Origin: Methanopyrus sp. SNP6
GTDB taxonomy: Archaea; JAADCQ01; Methanopyri; Methanopyrales; Methanopyraceae
Assembly: GCF_002201895.1 (NCBI RefSeq)
Contig: NZ_CP019436.1
Location: 977,619-1,041,618, forward strand
DNA: 64,000 nt
Direction: 5' to 3'
A model generated the notes under the pieces. That model saw only the letters and a list, made by a program, of their open reading frames with translations, searched no databases and was not told the origin of the DNA. How positions within the stretch are numbered: the stretch's first letter is position 1; every line of letters begins with the position of its first letter. The translations under genes and the position numbers were made by a program. This document shows positions 17,579 to 26,316 of this stretch, one piece after another.

Positions 17579-17601
17579 TAGCAGCTTGGGGAGGCAGATG
17601 A

Positions 17602-19416
17602 TTGATTTTTAAAAAGAGAAAAGGTGGCAAGCGTGAACCGTCCGAGATAGACCTTAAGCTTAAACCCCCGGAGGAAGGTGAGGGAGCTCCGAAGCTCAAG
17701 CTCCCCAAGCCGGAGGGGAAGCCCGTCGAGTCGAAAGGTGCTGAGACTGCCCCCAAATTAAAGCTTAAACCCCCGAAACCTAGTGAAGAAGAGGAGGAAA
17801 AGGAGAAAGAAGAGAGCTCACCGGCTGAAGTTAAACCACCTAAGCCACCGGAAGAGCGTGCTGCTCCCTCGAATTTGGAAGCTGAATTAGAGCGGCTGAA
17901 AGCCGAGAATGAAAAGCTTAGAGAGGAATTAGATGAATGGCGTAACAAAGCCAAGAGTGCGATGGGAGAAAGGGACAGATTAAGGTCTGAAATTAAAAGA
18001 CTTAAGGAGGAACTTGAGAAGCAAGAGAAGGAACTTGATAAGTACATCAAAATTTCGAAGCAACTGAAAGAAAAGTTAGAAAAAGCCAAAAGAGAATCGG
18101 AAGAACTCAAAGAAAAAACGGAAGAGTATCGTGAACGGTACGAGAAGATTGCTAGGAAATACAAGGAGCTTAAGTCGAAGCTAGAGGATCTCTCGGACCA
18201 AAATCGTCGTCTCGCAGAGAATCTAAAGAAACTTAAAGAGAAGTACAATGAAGTTAAGGAGGAGAGAGATAGGTTAAAGGAAGAAACGAAAGAAGTGGAG
18301 AAGTTCCGGGACCAACTAACTAAACTCCAGAGTAAACTTGAGGAGGTTAAAAGCGAGAGAGACGACTTCGCCAATGAAATTGAAGCCCTAAGGAGTGAGA
18401 ACGAGAAACTTAAGAAGAAAATAGATGAACTGAAGTCCAATTTGAGCAATCTCCAGAAAAAGCTCAAAGATAGGGAGAAGAAGTTGGAAAAGGCTCGCCA
18501 GCATATTGGAAAGCTCAGGGAGGAAATTAAGAGAAGAGACGAGGAGATAAGGAAGCTTAGGAAGGTACAAAATAAGTTGAAAGATGAAATTAAGAGGTAC
18601 GAGGAAGGGAAGCGACTTCTCGTTCCATCCGAGACCGAAATGGCAATAGCAAAGGTGAAGGGTAGTATTGTAATAGGAAAGAATTCAATGGTTAAGGCAC
18701 TTCAAGAGGATGAGCCTATAGTAGTTAAGGAAGAAATTAGTGTCAAAGATGACTCGCGAATTTATGGGACGGTTGTGGCTAAAAACATTTCAATCGGGAA
18801 TAATGTGAAGATTTATGGGAATGTAATTTGTGAAAACAAGTTGGAAATCGGAGAAGGCTCTACTGTGAAAGGTAATGTAATTTCTATTAATTCACTGAAG
18901 ACGGGTGCGGACGTGATAATAGAAGGGAGTATGATCAGTGGAGACGATATCTCGCTCGCTAACAACGTTGAGGTCAAGGAGGTTCTGATCACGCCGAGGT
19001 CGGTCAAGGCCAGTCAAGGCCTCAGCGTTGCGGCGGTGCTGTGTAACGATTTCGAATCGACCGGTTCCATAGAGGCGGATTACGTTCTAGCGGATGAGAG
19101 GGTCAAGCTGGGTGACGACAGCTTCGTCAAGACAGTAGTCGTCCGAGAGGGGCCAGTGGAGCAAGGGGTGAACTCATGCGTCTACTACGGCTCGTTGTCC
19201 ATCAAGAGTCGGAGTCCGAAGCTCTACATAAACACCGAACCGTTCGACGATCCAGTCGCTAACAGGGTGTTCCGCAAGACGATTTCCAACGTGGAGCGCC
19301 TCGGACCGTTTCATCTATCGAAGTCAGAGAAAGACGCTAAGTTCGTGTTGAACAGGGTCACAAAGATGGACATCGCGGAGATCGTGAAGGAACTACGAGA
19401 ATCTCTGAAGGTCTAG
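17602..19416 (+). CDS. coiled-coil protein with C-terminal bactofilin-like beta-helix
   Basis: 604 aa, TTG start behind GGGGAG. Three parts: residues 1-95, low-complexity Lys/Glu/Pro linker with repeats of KLKLKPP type; about 95-345, one long heptad-rich coiled coil; about 350-525, repeated short strands such as SRIYGTVVAKNISIGNNVKI separated by Gly/Asn turns, the pattern of a bactofilin (polymer-forming) or hexapeptide beta-helix. No signal peptide or membrane segment. Likely a filament-forming cytoplasmic scaffold; inference only. Base composition is A/T-rich to about 18950, then switches to the G+C-rich norm within the helix domain. Confidence 0.75.
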   Translation: MIFKKRKGGKREPSEIDLKLKPPEEGEGAPKLKLPKPEGKPVESKGAETAPKLKLKPPKPSEEEEEKEKEESSPAEVKPPKPPEERAAPSNLEAELERLKAENEKLREELDEWRNKAKSAMGERDRLRSEIKRLKEELEKQEKELDKYIKISKQLKEKLEKAKRESEELKEKTEEYRERYEKIARKYKELKSKLEDLSDQNRRLAENLKKLKEKYNEVKEERDRLKEETKEVEKFRDQLTKLQSKLEEVKSERDDFANEIEALRSENEKLKKKIDELKSNLSNLQKKLKDREKKLEKARQHIGKLREEIKRRDEEIRKLRKVQNKLKDEIKRYEEGKRLLVPSETEMAIAKVKGSIVIGKNSMVKALQEDEPIVVKEEISVKDDSRIYGTVVAKNISIGNNVKIYGNVICENKLEIGEGSTVKGNVISINSLKTGADVIIEGSMISGDDISLANNVEVKEVLITPRSVKASQGLSVAAVLCNDFESTGSIEADYVLADERVKLGDDSFVKTVVVREGPVEQGVNSCVYYGSLSIKSRSPKLYINTEPFDDPVANRVFRKTISNVERLGPFHLSKSEKDAKFVLNRVTKMDIAEIVKELRESLKV

Positions 19417-19418
19417 GT

Positions 19419-20495
19419 CTAACCTAGTAGTCCCATCTCATGTCCCACGTACCAGTGTAGCGACGACCCTCGGACCGTACGGACAAACCCTTTTCCTCTC
19501 ACTTCCCATCTGTCGTTGGTTTTCCGAACTTCGCACAGGACCCTCCCAGTAGGTATAGGACGGACTGTGATTCTATTGTCTTCATGTAGGTAACAAACGT
19601 AGTACGTCTCACCTTGTCCTGACCATATTTCGCTACCGTTCAGTTCCAGTTTGAGTCGCTTGCCAACCACCAGAGTGTAAACGTCGAGACGGTCTACGAT
19701 ACCGTCGTCGATAACCAGACTACGCTCGGGAACGCGCAGGTCGCTGATGTGAGCTCCCGCACCTATTACGGACCATCTCCCTATTTCACAACGCGAGAGG
19801 TATGCGTTCATTCCTACGAAACACCGTTCCTCGATTTTGCACCCGTGAATCTCTGCTCCATCTCCGACGAAAGTCACTGGGCCGAGTTCCGAGCGTTCGA
19901 TTTCACAGTGTGAAGACACGGAAACCCGTTTGTGTAACACTGAGCGACGGGCCGAAGAGAAGTTCGAGATCATGACTCCTCCGTGGACGGTGACATGCTC
20001 CAGCTCTACGAACGCTGCCACTCGAGCGTTGCCGCGTATTCTGGATTCCCTCACGGACACGAGGTGTGGGTGTTTGAAGGCAGGGCACAACCAGGCTTCC
20101 GAAGGGTCTCGTACCTTGAACCACCTGTTGGTGGGCGACTTCTTCGGATCGACTACGACGGCTAGATCTAGGTAGAAAGGCTTTCCGACTCGGTTTTCTA
20201 GGAGTTCACGGGCCCGCTTGCCGATCTCTCGGATGGTGCCGCCCTCACGACCGATGATGATAGCTTTCAGCGATTCCTTATGGACTACGAGTTCTGCTCG
20301 GGCGTAGACGAGTTCAGGACGTCCGCGGCCGGGCCGGATCTCCTTCACCTTGATTCCTACTTCACGTGGGAGTGACCCGTGGAGTACTTCGCGTAAGGCC
20401 GAGCGTAGGGCTCTCTCGACGGCGCGTTCATTCGGTAGGTGCGATGTAGTACTCGTAGTTCGGTCGTCTTTGGGTTCGGATTGCGGGCTGCTCAC
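19419..20495 (-). CDS. fusion of an Era-type KH domain to a left-handed beta-helix-like domain
   Basis: 358 aa from GTG 20495 (GGTGGTG 7 nt upstream), overlapping the DUF2118-like gene by 68 nt. Residues 25-117 closely resemble the C-terminal KH domain of the bacterial GTPase Era: SLPREVGIKVKEI, then ELVYARAELVV, then AIIIGREGGTIREIG and FYLDLAVVV. No GTPase domain exists. Residues about 145-270 show repeated hexapeptide-like strands (AEIHGCKIEERCFVGMNAYL), then a C-terminal beta domain. It could be an RNA-binding scaffold. It ends 2 nt from the convergent coiled-coil/beta-helix gene and closes the isoprenoid operon. Confidence 0.75.
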   Translation of the reverse strand: MSSPQSEPKDDRTTSTTSHLPNERAVERALRSALREVLHGSLPREVGIKVKEIRPGRGRPELVYARAELVVHKESLKAIIIGREGGTIREIGKRARELLENRVGKPFYLDLAVVVDPKKSPTNRWFKVRDPSEAWLCPAFKHPHLVSVRESRIRGNARVAAFVELEHVTVHGGVMISNFSSARRSVLHKRVSVSSHCEIERSELGPVTFVGDGAEIHGCKIEERCFVGMNAYLSRCEIGRWSVIGAGAHISDLRVPERSLVIDDGIVDRLDVYTLVVGKRLKLELNGSEIWSGQGETYYVCYLHEDNRITVRPIPTGRVLCEVRKTNDRWEVRGKGFVRTVRGSSLHWYVGHEMGLLG

Positions 20496-20919
20496 AGACG
20501 TACACCACCAGACAGTCCTGAGGTGCCTCGACGTACCGGACGTTTCCACTGCGAGTCGTCACGGCGGCCAGTGGATCACCTTTCCTGAGCCGGTCTCCTA
20601 CGTCGGCTATCGGTGTAACTACGTAACCTTCAACCGGTATCTGGTACACCCGGTCCCCGGGCTTCAAGAAGACTAGTGATCGACGATCTACTGGTTCTAC
20701 GACGACGTGTCGGGTGACCTCGGCTTCCGGTACGTTGAAGACGGACCTGGCCTCCTCATACACCACCCGCTCGTAGAATATCGGCTCGTCTAACTCTTTG
20801 GCGACCTTCTCCGCTAGCTCACGCGAGCGTATGATCACCTCGAATTCTGGGTCCGTGAGCAAGATCTTGCTACTCTCCGGAACTTCGTCGGTCTCCACGT
20901 ATATCCTAGGAAGTGCCAA
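20428..20919 (-). CDS. DUF2118-like protein with biotinyl/lipoyl-like fold
   Basis: 163 aa, TTG start behind GGGAG. The C-terminal half (GDRVYQIPVEGYVVTPIADV, GDRLRKGDPLAAVTT, YVEAPQDCLVVYV) has the beta-hairpin spacing of a lipoyl/biotinyl carrier domain but lacks the modifiable MKM lysine, having APQD at the turn. The N-terminal half is mixed alpha/beta. The family is archaeal and of unknown function; the DUF number is from memory. It lies 2 nt after idsA in the isoprenoid operon. Confidence 0.65.
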   Translation of the reverse strand: MALPRIYVETDEVPESSKILLTDPEFEVIIRSRELAEKVAKELDEPIFYERVVYEEARSVFNVPEAEVTRHVVVEPVDRRSLVFLKPGDRVYQIPVEGYVVTPIADVGDRLRKGDPLAAVTTRSGNVRYVEAPQDCLVVYVCEQPAIRTQRRPNYEYYIAPTE

Positions 20920-20921
20920 CT

Positions 20922-21896
20922 TCAGAACTCCCTCTCTACAACGAAATCCGCCAACTTTTCTAGGAACTCTCGATGCTCATTCTCGGGGAGCTCGTGCAGC
21001 GCAGCTTTAGCGCGATCGGCATACTCTCTGGCCCGCTTTTTAGCGTAATCTATCGCGCCGATCTCTTCTAATATCTGAATAACTTCACGAACGTCCTCGC
21101 GTGAAGCATCCTCATTCCCGAGGACCGAAAGTATGCGTTCCCGCTGCTCCTCATCGGCGAGCTCCAGGCCCTTGATTACGATCAGCGTCTTCTTCCCCTC
21201 GACGATATCGCTACCCACTGGTTTACCGAGTTCGGACTCGTCTCCGATCAGGTCGAGGACGTCGTCCTGTATCTGGAACGCGATCCCTAAGTTCTCCCCG
21301 TACTCCCGAAGCGCTCCCAATTGCTCGAGGTTCGCCCCGGCTTTAATCCCGCCCACAACACACGATGTCCGGATGAGTGCTGCCGTCTTCTTCCGGATCA
21401 TTTCGAGGAACTCTTCCTCGGTGACTTCGGTCCTGTTCTCGAACCCGATGTCCATGGCTTGACCCTCGCAGATCTCAGTGCAAGCGCGGGCGAGTTCTTT
21501 AACTGCCTCTACATTTCCACCTTCCGCCGCTACTTCGAAGGCTTTGGAGAACAAGGTGTCTCCCGCCAGGATAGCTACCGGTACTCCCCACTTCACGTGT
21601 ACCGACGGGACTCCGCGTCGTTCCTTGTCTTCGTCCATGATATCGTCGTGAATTAGCGTGAACGTATGAATCAGCTCGACCGCGACTGCTTCAGGGAGTA
21701 CATCCTTTTCCGATCCACCTAACATGAGACACGATTTGATGGCGAGGAGGGGTCGAATTCGCTTACCTCCCGCTTCGATTAGATGCCAACACGCATCGTA
21801 GAGGTCCTCTGGTCCTCCTCTGGGCAGTACCTCCTCAATCTTGGCGTCGACGAGCTCGCGTGCGCGGTTTAACTCTTCCAGTATCTCACTCCGCAT
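20922..21896 (-). CDS. idsA: short-chain trans-prenyl diphosphate synthase (GGPP/FPP synthase)
   Basis: 324 aa, ATG behind GGGGAC plus 6 nt. The first Asp-rich motif is HDDIMDEDKERRG (about residues 84-96) and the second IQDDVLDLIGD (about 213-223); GGKRIRPLL near residue 43 binds the diphosphate. It condenses IPP with allylic diphosphates to make the C15/C20 chain for archaeal ether lipids. Linked to IPK and IDI2 in the same operon, consistent with this job. Confidence 0.95.
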   Translation of the reverse strand: MRSEILEELNRARELVDAKIEEVLPRGGPEDLYDACWHLIEAGGKRIRPLLAIKSCLMLGGSEKDVLPEAVAVELIHTFTLIHDDIMDEDKERRGVPSVHVKWGVPVAILAGDTLFSKAFEVAAEGGNVEAVKELARACTEICEGQAMDIGFENRTEVTEEEFLEMIRKKTAALIRTSCVVGGIKAGANLEQLGALREYGENLGIAFQIQDDVLDLIGDESELGKPVGSDIVEGKKTLIVIKGLELADEEQRERILSVLGNEDASREDVREVIQILEEIGAIDYAKKRAREYADRAKAALHELPENEHREFLEKLADFVVEREF

Positions 21897-21908
21897 GGAA
21901 TCGTCCCC

Positions 21909-23261
21909 TTATAACGGCAGACTTAATTTCGTGCCGTCGAACATTATGAATACATCTCGGTTCACCTCATAGCCCTCTTGAGTGGCCAGTTCGGCGTACG
22001 CGGCCAGCATATCCGGGTCACCGTGTGCCGGGACGATGAACTCCGGATGGAGCATCCTGAGCATTAGGCGGTGATCTTCACGACCCGCGTGCCCCGACAC
22101 GTGCACATCCTTGAACATTTTCACGCCCTTCAGTCTGAGCTTGGTATCTAACACGTAGCGGTTAGCTCGATTTATAGGGGACGGAATCGTTGATGACGAA
22201 AACACAACGCTATCTTCTTCGGTCAGTCGGTACGGAAGCTCGCCGTCAACGATCCGCGGTAGCACGGCGCCCGGCTCTCCTTGATGTCCCGTGACGATCA
22301 GTAGGTAGTCCTCCTTCTCCTTGTTCGCCCGTTCGAGTCCCCGTCGAATAGTCTCGGGGCGATCGTAAATCCTGGCACCCGCGGGGAGGTTCAAAAGGCC
22401 GAGCTCCTCGGCGATCCTTCCGTATTTACCCATGGATCTTCCGGCGAGGATCACCTTTCTGCCTAACCTATCCGCAGTGTCTGCGATCGCCTGTATCCGT
22501 TCTATGTGTGACGAGAATGTTGTGACGATAATACCCTCACTCTCCTCGTCGGCAAATCTGAGCACGTCGTTCACCATTTCCCTAGCCACAGATTCGGAAG
22601 GTGTCTTAATTTCTTCAGCGACTCTCAAACTCTCAGTAATGAGTAGTAACACACCTTCTTTGCCCAATTGTTTGAGCCTTTTATAATCCGGTTTGTACCC
22701 TATTATTTGATTATCGTCGAACTTAAAATCACACGCGTATACTATTGTTCCGTAAGGTGTATGTAGCACTGGTAGAACACAGCACGGTATACTATGGCTT
22801 ATTGGGATAAATTCAAGTCGGAGTTTCGAGGTAATCTGCACTTCATCTCCCGGCTCGACTGTGTACAAGTTAATCATAATGTCTTCGGATTCATCAGCGT
22901 ACCTTATCTCATTCCTGAGGTCGGCTTTCACGAGTTCTATTGTGAACTCGGTCCCGAATACCGGACACTTGTACTTAAAGAGAAGTTTGGGTACCGCCCC
23001 AATGTGATCTAGGTGAGCGTGGGACAGGACCGCGGCAACCGTTTTGGAACGGTGTGGACGTAAGATCGAGTCATTCGGTATCGCTTTCACTTTGCGGAGT
23101 TCCCTAGTTGAGGCTTTCTGGAAATCTTTTTCGAAAACTAGCGACTTGTCCAGGGACATACCGCAGTCGAAGATCACTATCTCCTCGTCCACGCGGACCG
23201 CGGTCATGTTTCGTCCACCGGCCTCGCCGTATCCCCCTACTGCGAACACCTCGACGGTCAA
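21909..23261 (-). CDS. archaeal RNase J (metallo-beta-lactamase/beta-CASP ribonuclease)
   Basis: 450 aa. TTG 23261 follows GGGGTG plus 6 nt and overlaps the stop of the IDI2 gene (TTGA). The zinc-binding motif SHAHLDHIGA lies near residue 81; other conserved points are PISHSIPC, ACDFKFD, TTFSSHIERI, TGHQGEPGAVLPRI and a C-terminal HVSGHAGREDH. Such enzymes are 5'-to-3' exonucleases or endonucleases in RNA turnover. The placement between isoprenoid genes recalls the order known in Methanocaldococcus. A short internal patch (about 22680-22960) is A/T-rich. Confidence 0.92.
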   Translation of the reverse strand: MTVEVFAVGGYGEAGGRNMTAVRVDEEIVIFDCGMSLDKSLVFEKDFQKASTRELRKVKAIPNDSILRPHRSKTVAAVLSHAHLDHIGAVPKLLFKYKCPVFGTEFTIELVKADLRNEIRYADESEDIMINLYTVEPGDEVQITSKLRLEFIPISHSIPCCVLPVLHTPYGTIVYACDFKFDDNQIIGYKPDYKRLKQLGKEGVLLLITESLRVAEEIKTPSESVAREMVNDVLRFADEESEGIIVTTFSSHIERIQAIADTADRLGRKVILAGRSMGKYGRIAEELGLLNLPAGARIYDRPETIRRGLERANKEKEDYLLIVTGHQGEPGAVLPRIVDGELPYRLTEEDSVVFSSSTIPSPINRANRYVLDTKLRLKGVKMFKDVHVSGHAGREDHRLMLRMLHPEFIVPAHGDPDMLAAYAELATQEGYEVNRDVFIMFDGTKLSLPL

Positions 23262-24382
23262 CGGTTCCACCCCGTTCGGCGATCACCGGTGCAGACGAGA
23301 TCGAGTGGGACTCCCCGGCACTCCAACCATTCACGTAGCTTCCCGTACACTACTATGGGGACACTGCTCATTTCCTCCACGGATGAACACCCCGTCATCA
23401 ACATCGCAATCTTGACCTCGCGAGCGATCGACTTTAGGAAGCGGACGCAGCCTCTGACGCCCTCAGCCAGCACTTTACGGAGCACTGGTAAGGCCATTCC
23501 AGCGCAGTCCGCACCTAGAGCCAAAACCTTCGCGACATCCATCCCCGTGCGCACGCCTCCGGTTCCAATTACCACGAGATCGTTACCGACGACGCTCCTG
23601 ACCTCGAGTACTGAAGCTGCAGTGGGGACTCCCCAATCGGAAAACGCGTATCCTAGTGGTGTCTCACCGTGAGCTTTCGACCGGACGGCTTCGACCATTG
23701 CCCAGTTAGTTCCACCAGCTCCACCGACGTCGATACCCTCCACGATATTTCGAACCAACTTGGCGTCTTCGGCTGACACGCCGGCTCCGGTCTCCTTCAA
23801 GATCACCGGCACATCCACCGTTTCGCAGACTTCGGCGAGTACGTCCACGAATCCGGCAGCGTCCGCCTCACCTTCCAACTGAACCGCTTCCTGCAGCACG
23901 TTCACGTGAACGGCCAGCGCATCCGCGTCCACCATATCGACGACTTCGAGTGCAATGTCCGGACCGTTCTCGCGCAGCTGTGGGAGCCCGATATTGGCCA
24001 GTACCAGGCCGTCGGGATACTCCTCCCGTACCACTTCAAACGTCCACCGCACTTCTGGATCCTCTACGCCGGCTCGCTGGCTTCCAACTCCTATACCTAT
24101 CTCAAGCTCGCGGGCTACTCGGGCGAGTTTCCGGTTGATCTCGCCGGTTTTAGGATGTCCTCCCGTCATCCCGGCGATTATCATTGGAAAAGAGAGCCGC
24201 TTCCCGAAGAGTTTGATTTCCATGTCTACGTCGTCGAAATCTAGCTCCGGGAGTGCCCGATGTACTATCTTCACGCAGTCGAACAGCGGGCTTTCCTCCG
24301 ATTCGACGTCCTCCCAAACGCACGCCAGCACGTGTTCCCACTTCCGTTCTCTCGTTCCTTCAGCGCGTGATCCTCGTACCAA
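23258..24382 (-). CDS. fni: type 2 isopentenyl-diphosphate isomerase (FMN-dependent)
   Basis: 374 aa. TTG 24382 is chosen because GGGGTG lies 6 nt upstream; it overlaps the kinase gene end by 23 nt. Motifs: FPMIIAGMTGGHPKTGEIN, IGVGSQRAGVEDPE, LANIGLPQL, a VILKETGAGVS strand and GTGGVRTGMDVAKVLALGA for the FMN phosphate. It converts IPP to DMAPP in archaea lacking the type 1 enzyme. It follows isopentenyl phosphate kinase, the enzyme that makes its substrate. Confidence 0.94.
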   Translation of the reverse strand: MVRGSRAEGTRERKWEHVLACVWEDVESEESPLFDCVKIVHRALPELDFDDVDMEIKLFGKRLSFPMIIAGMTGGHPKTGEINRKLARVARELEIGIGVGSQRAGVEDPEVRWTFEVVREEYPDGLVLANIGLPQLRENGPDIALEVVDMVDADALAVHVNVLQEAVQLEGEADAAGFVDVLAEVCETVDVPVILKETGAGVSAEDAKLVRNIVEGIDVGGAGGTNWAMVEAVRSKAHGETPLGYAFSDWGVPTAASVLEVRSVVGNDLVVIGTGGVRTGMDVAKVLALGADCAGMALPVLRKVLAEGVRGCVRFLKSIAREVKIAMLMTGCSSVEEMSSVPIVVYGKLREWLECRGVPLDLVCTGDRRTGWNR

Positions 24383-25079
24383 CGTGTCCACCCCTAAGGA
24401 ATCTGTCGACGTTTTCCGGGTCTCGAGCATCGAACAGGTACACTTCCACGCCGCGCTCCGCTATGCGTGCGGCCCTTCGCAGTTTCTCCGCGATGCCCCC
24501 CGTCACATCCACGCCGGCAGAACCTTCCAGCTGCCGTGCCAAATCTCGCGCTTCATCCGGGGAGAGCTCCCTTAAGGGCTCCCCCTCCTCCGGTGTTCTC
24601 GGGTAAACCCCGTCGACGCTCATTCCGAAACCGACCCGATCCGGACCCAGCCGAGACACTAGCTCGGCGATTTCGTCGCCCGACATGATCCTGAACCCGT
24701 CCCCGCCGTGGTCTGGGACGACGTCACCGTAGAGTAGGGGAACACAACCACGCTCCAGCAGGTCCACTAACACGTTGAGCGAGTACAGCACCGTTGCGGG
24801 GGTCACCGGGTACACGCGCACCCCCGAGTCCACCGCCGCCTTCTCAACGATGGAGAGTAGCTCGTGCATCGCCCGTCGAACTTCCGAAACACCCTTTTGT
24901 AGGTCGGTTACCCTCGACGCCGCGTAGTGCCCGAACGACCCTCCACCGTGAATGAGTACTAGGTCTCCCTTCCAGTCGGAGATGACTTTCATGAGCCTCC
25001 GAATACGGTCTTCCCTGGCCGTTTTCGGTTTCGATTTGTCGGTGATCACACTTCCTCCGAGCTTCAGAACCGTGAGCAC
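24360..25079 (-). CDS. isopentenyl phosphate kinase
   Basis: 239 aa amino-acid-kinase fold enzyme that phosphorylates isopentenyl phosphate to IPP in the archaeal (modified) mevalonate pathway. Motifs: LKLGGSVITDKSKP (N-terminus), IHGGGSFGHYAA with the catalytic His used by this family, GDVVPD, and SVDGVYPRTPE. The GTG start is behind GGGGGC. First gene of the operon IPK-IDI2-RNase J-IdsA-DUF2118-KH/beta-helix. Confidence 0.93.
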   Translation of the reverse strand: MLTVLKLGGSVITDKSKPKTAREDRIRRLMKVISDWKGDLVLIHGGGSFGHYAASRVTDLQKGVSEVRRAMHELLSIVEKAAVDSGVRVYPVTPATVLYSLNVLVDLLERGCVPLLYGDVVPDHGGDGFRIMSGDEIAELVSRLGPDRVGFGMSVDGVYPRTPEEGEPLRELSPDEARDLARQLEGSAGVDVTGGIAEKLRRAARIAERGVEVYLFDARDPENVDRFLRGGHVGTRITR

Positions 25080-25202
25080 AGGAGCCCCCGACGTGACCTC
25101 GACCCGCCCGTAAAACGGCCTTCGGGGGCGATGAGGACACCCGAGGCCCAGGGGAGCGATGACCGGAGCGGTGGGCGGCCGAGCTTGTAGGGGGTGGATT
25201 CC

Positions 25203-26249
25203 ATGAAGCCGGTCACACTGATTAGGCCCTCGGGTGAGGTGACGGCTAAGAGCGCGCCCGTCCGAAAGACGTTGCTGGGCGAAATGGCGCGACGGTTAGA
25301 GCGGAGGCTCGGTGAGGTAGTTCGGGTACGTGGGATGAGGTTGATAGTCCCAGGCCATCATCCGAACGCCGCTTCGGAGTTCGGTGTCGAAGGTGCGTTA
25401 CCTGGATACGAGGTAAGACCTAAACCGGCTACAATACTCAAAGCCACGCGACGCGTGTTACGGGAGTGTCCAGAGGAGATCAGGGTGGACGTCCGGTCAC
25501 ACCATGACGGCGTTTCGGAGTATGCGCTGTTCGAGTCCGTGAGGGAGATCGTCAAGTCTACCGGCCGTAAGACTAGCAAGCGTGGATCCCGACTGCTGGT
25601 AGAGGTTTATCCCGATGTCGCTTACGTCTGCGGGCCCGAGAAAGCTGGTCCCGGTGGTCTTCCCGTGGGTACGCAGGGAAGTGCGCTGTGCTTACTTTCT
25701 GGTGGCTTCGACAGTCCCGTAGCCACGTGGATGGTTATGCGCAGGGGACTCGAGTGCAAAGGGTTACACTTTTTGGTCACGGAGTCGGAGCTTGAGGCGG
25801 CCCGTGAGAACGAGCGAGTCCTCCGACGCTGGTGTCCGGACTTCGATCTCCTAGTGGACGAGTCGCACCGTGAGTTCCTGGAGACCGCCGAGGAGCGACT
25901 GACCGGACGACTCAAACGGTACCTATGTGTTGTATGCAAGATGAGGATGCTCGAGCGTGCCTCTCAGTGGGCCGATCGGCTCGGGTGTGATTGCATTGTC
26001 ACCGGTGACTCATTGGGTCAAGTTGCGAGTCAAACTGTGTGGAACCTCGAGCTGGAGGAATCTCAAGTGGATGGTACTGTACTACGTCCGTTGATCGGTC
26101 TGAACAAACCTGAGATCATTCAATACGGGCGCAAGATAGGAGTTCCTGAACGCGATCCGGGACGGTGTCCGTTCGTTCCGAAAAGACCCATCGTCAAACC
26201 CAGGAAACAGGAGGCGTTGCGCGCGTATCGGGAGGTCGTTGATGGATGA
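25203..26249 (+). CDS. thiI: ThiI-type tRNA 4-thiouridine sulfurtransferase
   Basis: 348 aa; ATG 25203 lies behind GGGGTG plus 6 nt (GTG 25194 is less well placed). The N-terminal ferredoxin-like/THUMP region ends near residue 140, then a PP-loop SGGFDS at about 166-171. A conserved Cys pair CVVCKMRM and an ITGDSLGQVASQT-like motif (VTGDSLGQVASQT) follow. No rhodanese domain, as usual in archaea. It adds sulfur to U8 of tRNA through an adenylated intermediate. It is divergent from the isoprenoid operon. Confidence 0.92.
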   Translation: MKPVTLIRPSGEVTAKSAPVRKTLLGEMARRLERRLGEVVRVRGMRLIVPGHHPNAASEFGVEGALPGYEVRPKPATILKATRRVLRECPEEIRVDVRSHHDGVSEYALFESVREIVKSTGRKTSKRGSRLLVEVYPDVAYVCGPEKAGPGGLPVGTQGSALCLLSGGFDSPVATWMVMRRGLECKGLHFLVTESELEAARENERVLRRWCPDFDLLVDESHREFLETAEERLTGRLKRYLCVVCKMRMLERASQWADRLGCDCIVTGDSLGQVASQTVWNLELEESQVDGTVLRPLIGLNKPEIIQYGRKIGVPERDPGRCPFVPKRPIVKPRKQEALRAYREVVDG

Positions 26250-26316
26250 TTATTAATTCCGGTCGGTAGAAAGGTGCTCTAACGTCTGAGAATTTGGGGG
26301 GGGGAATCCGTGAGCT

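Noticed and set aside
17514-18467. 317-codon minus-strand frame opposite the coiled-coil gene, Ser/Leu/Phe-rich
   Set aside because: Pure antisense of Lys/Glu heptads; no Shine-Dalgarno.
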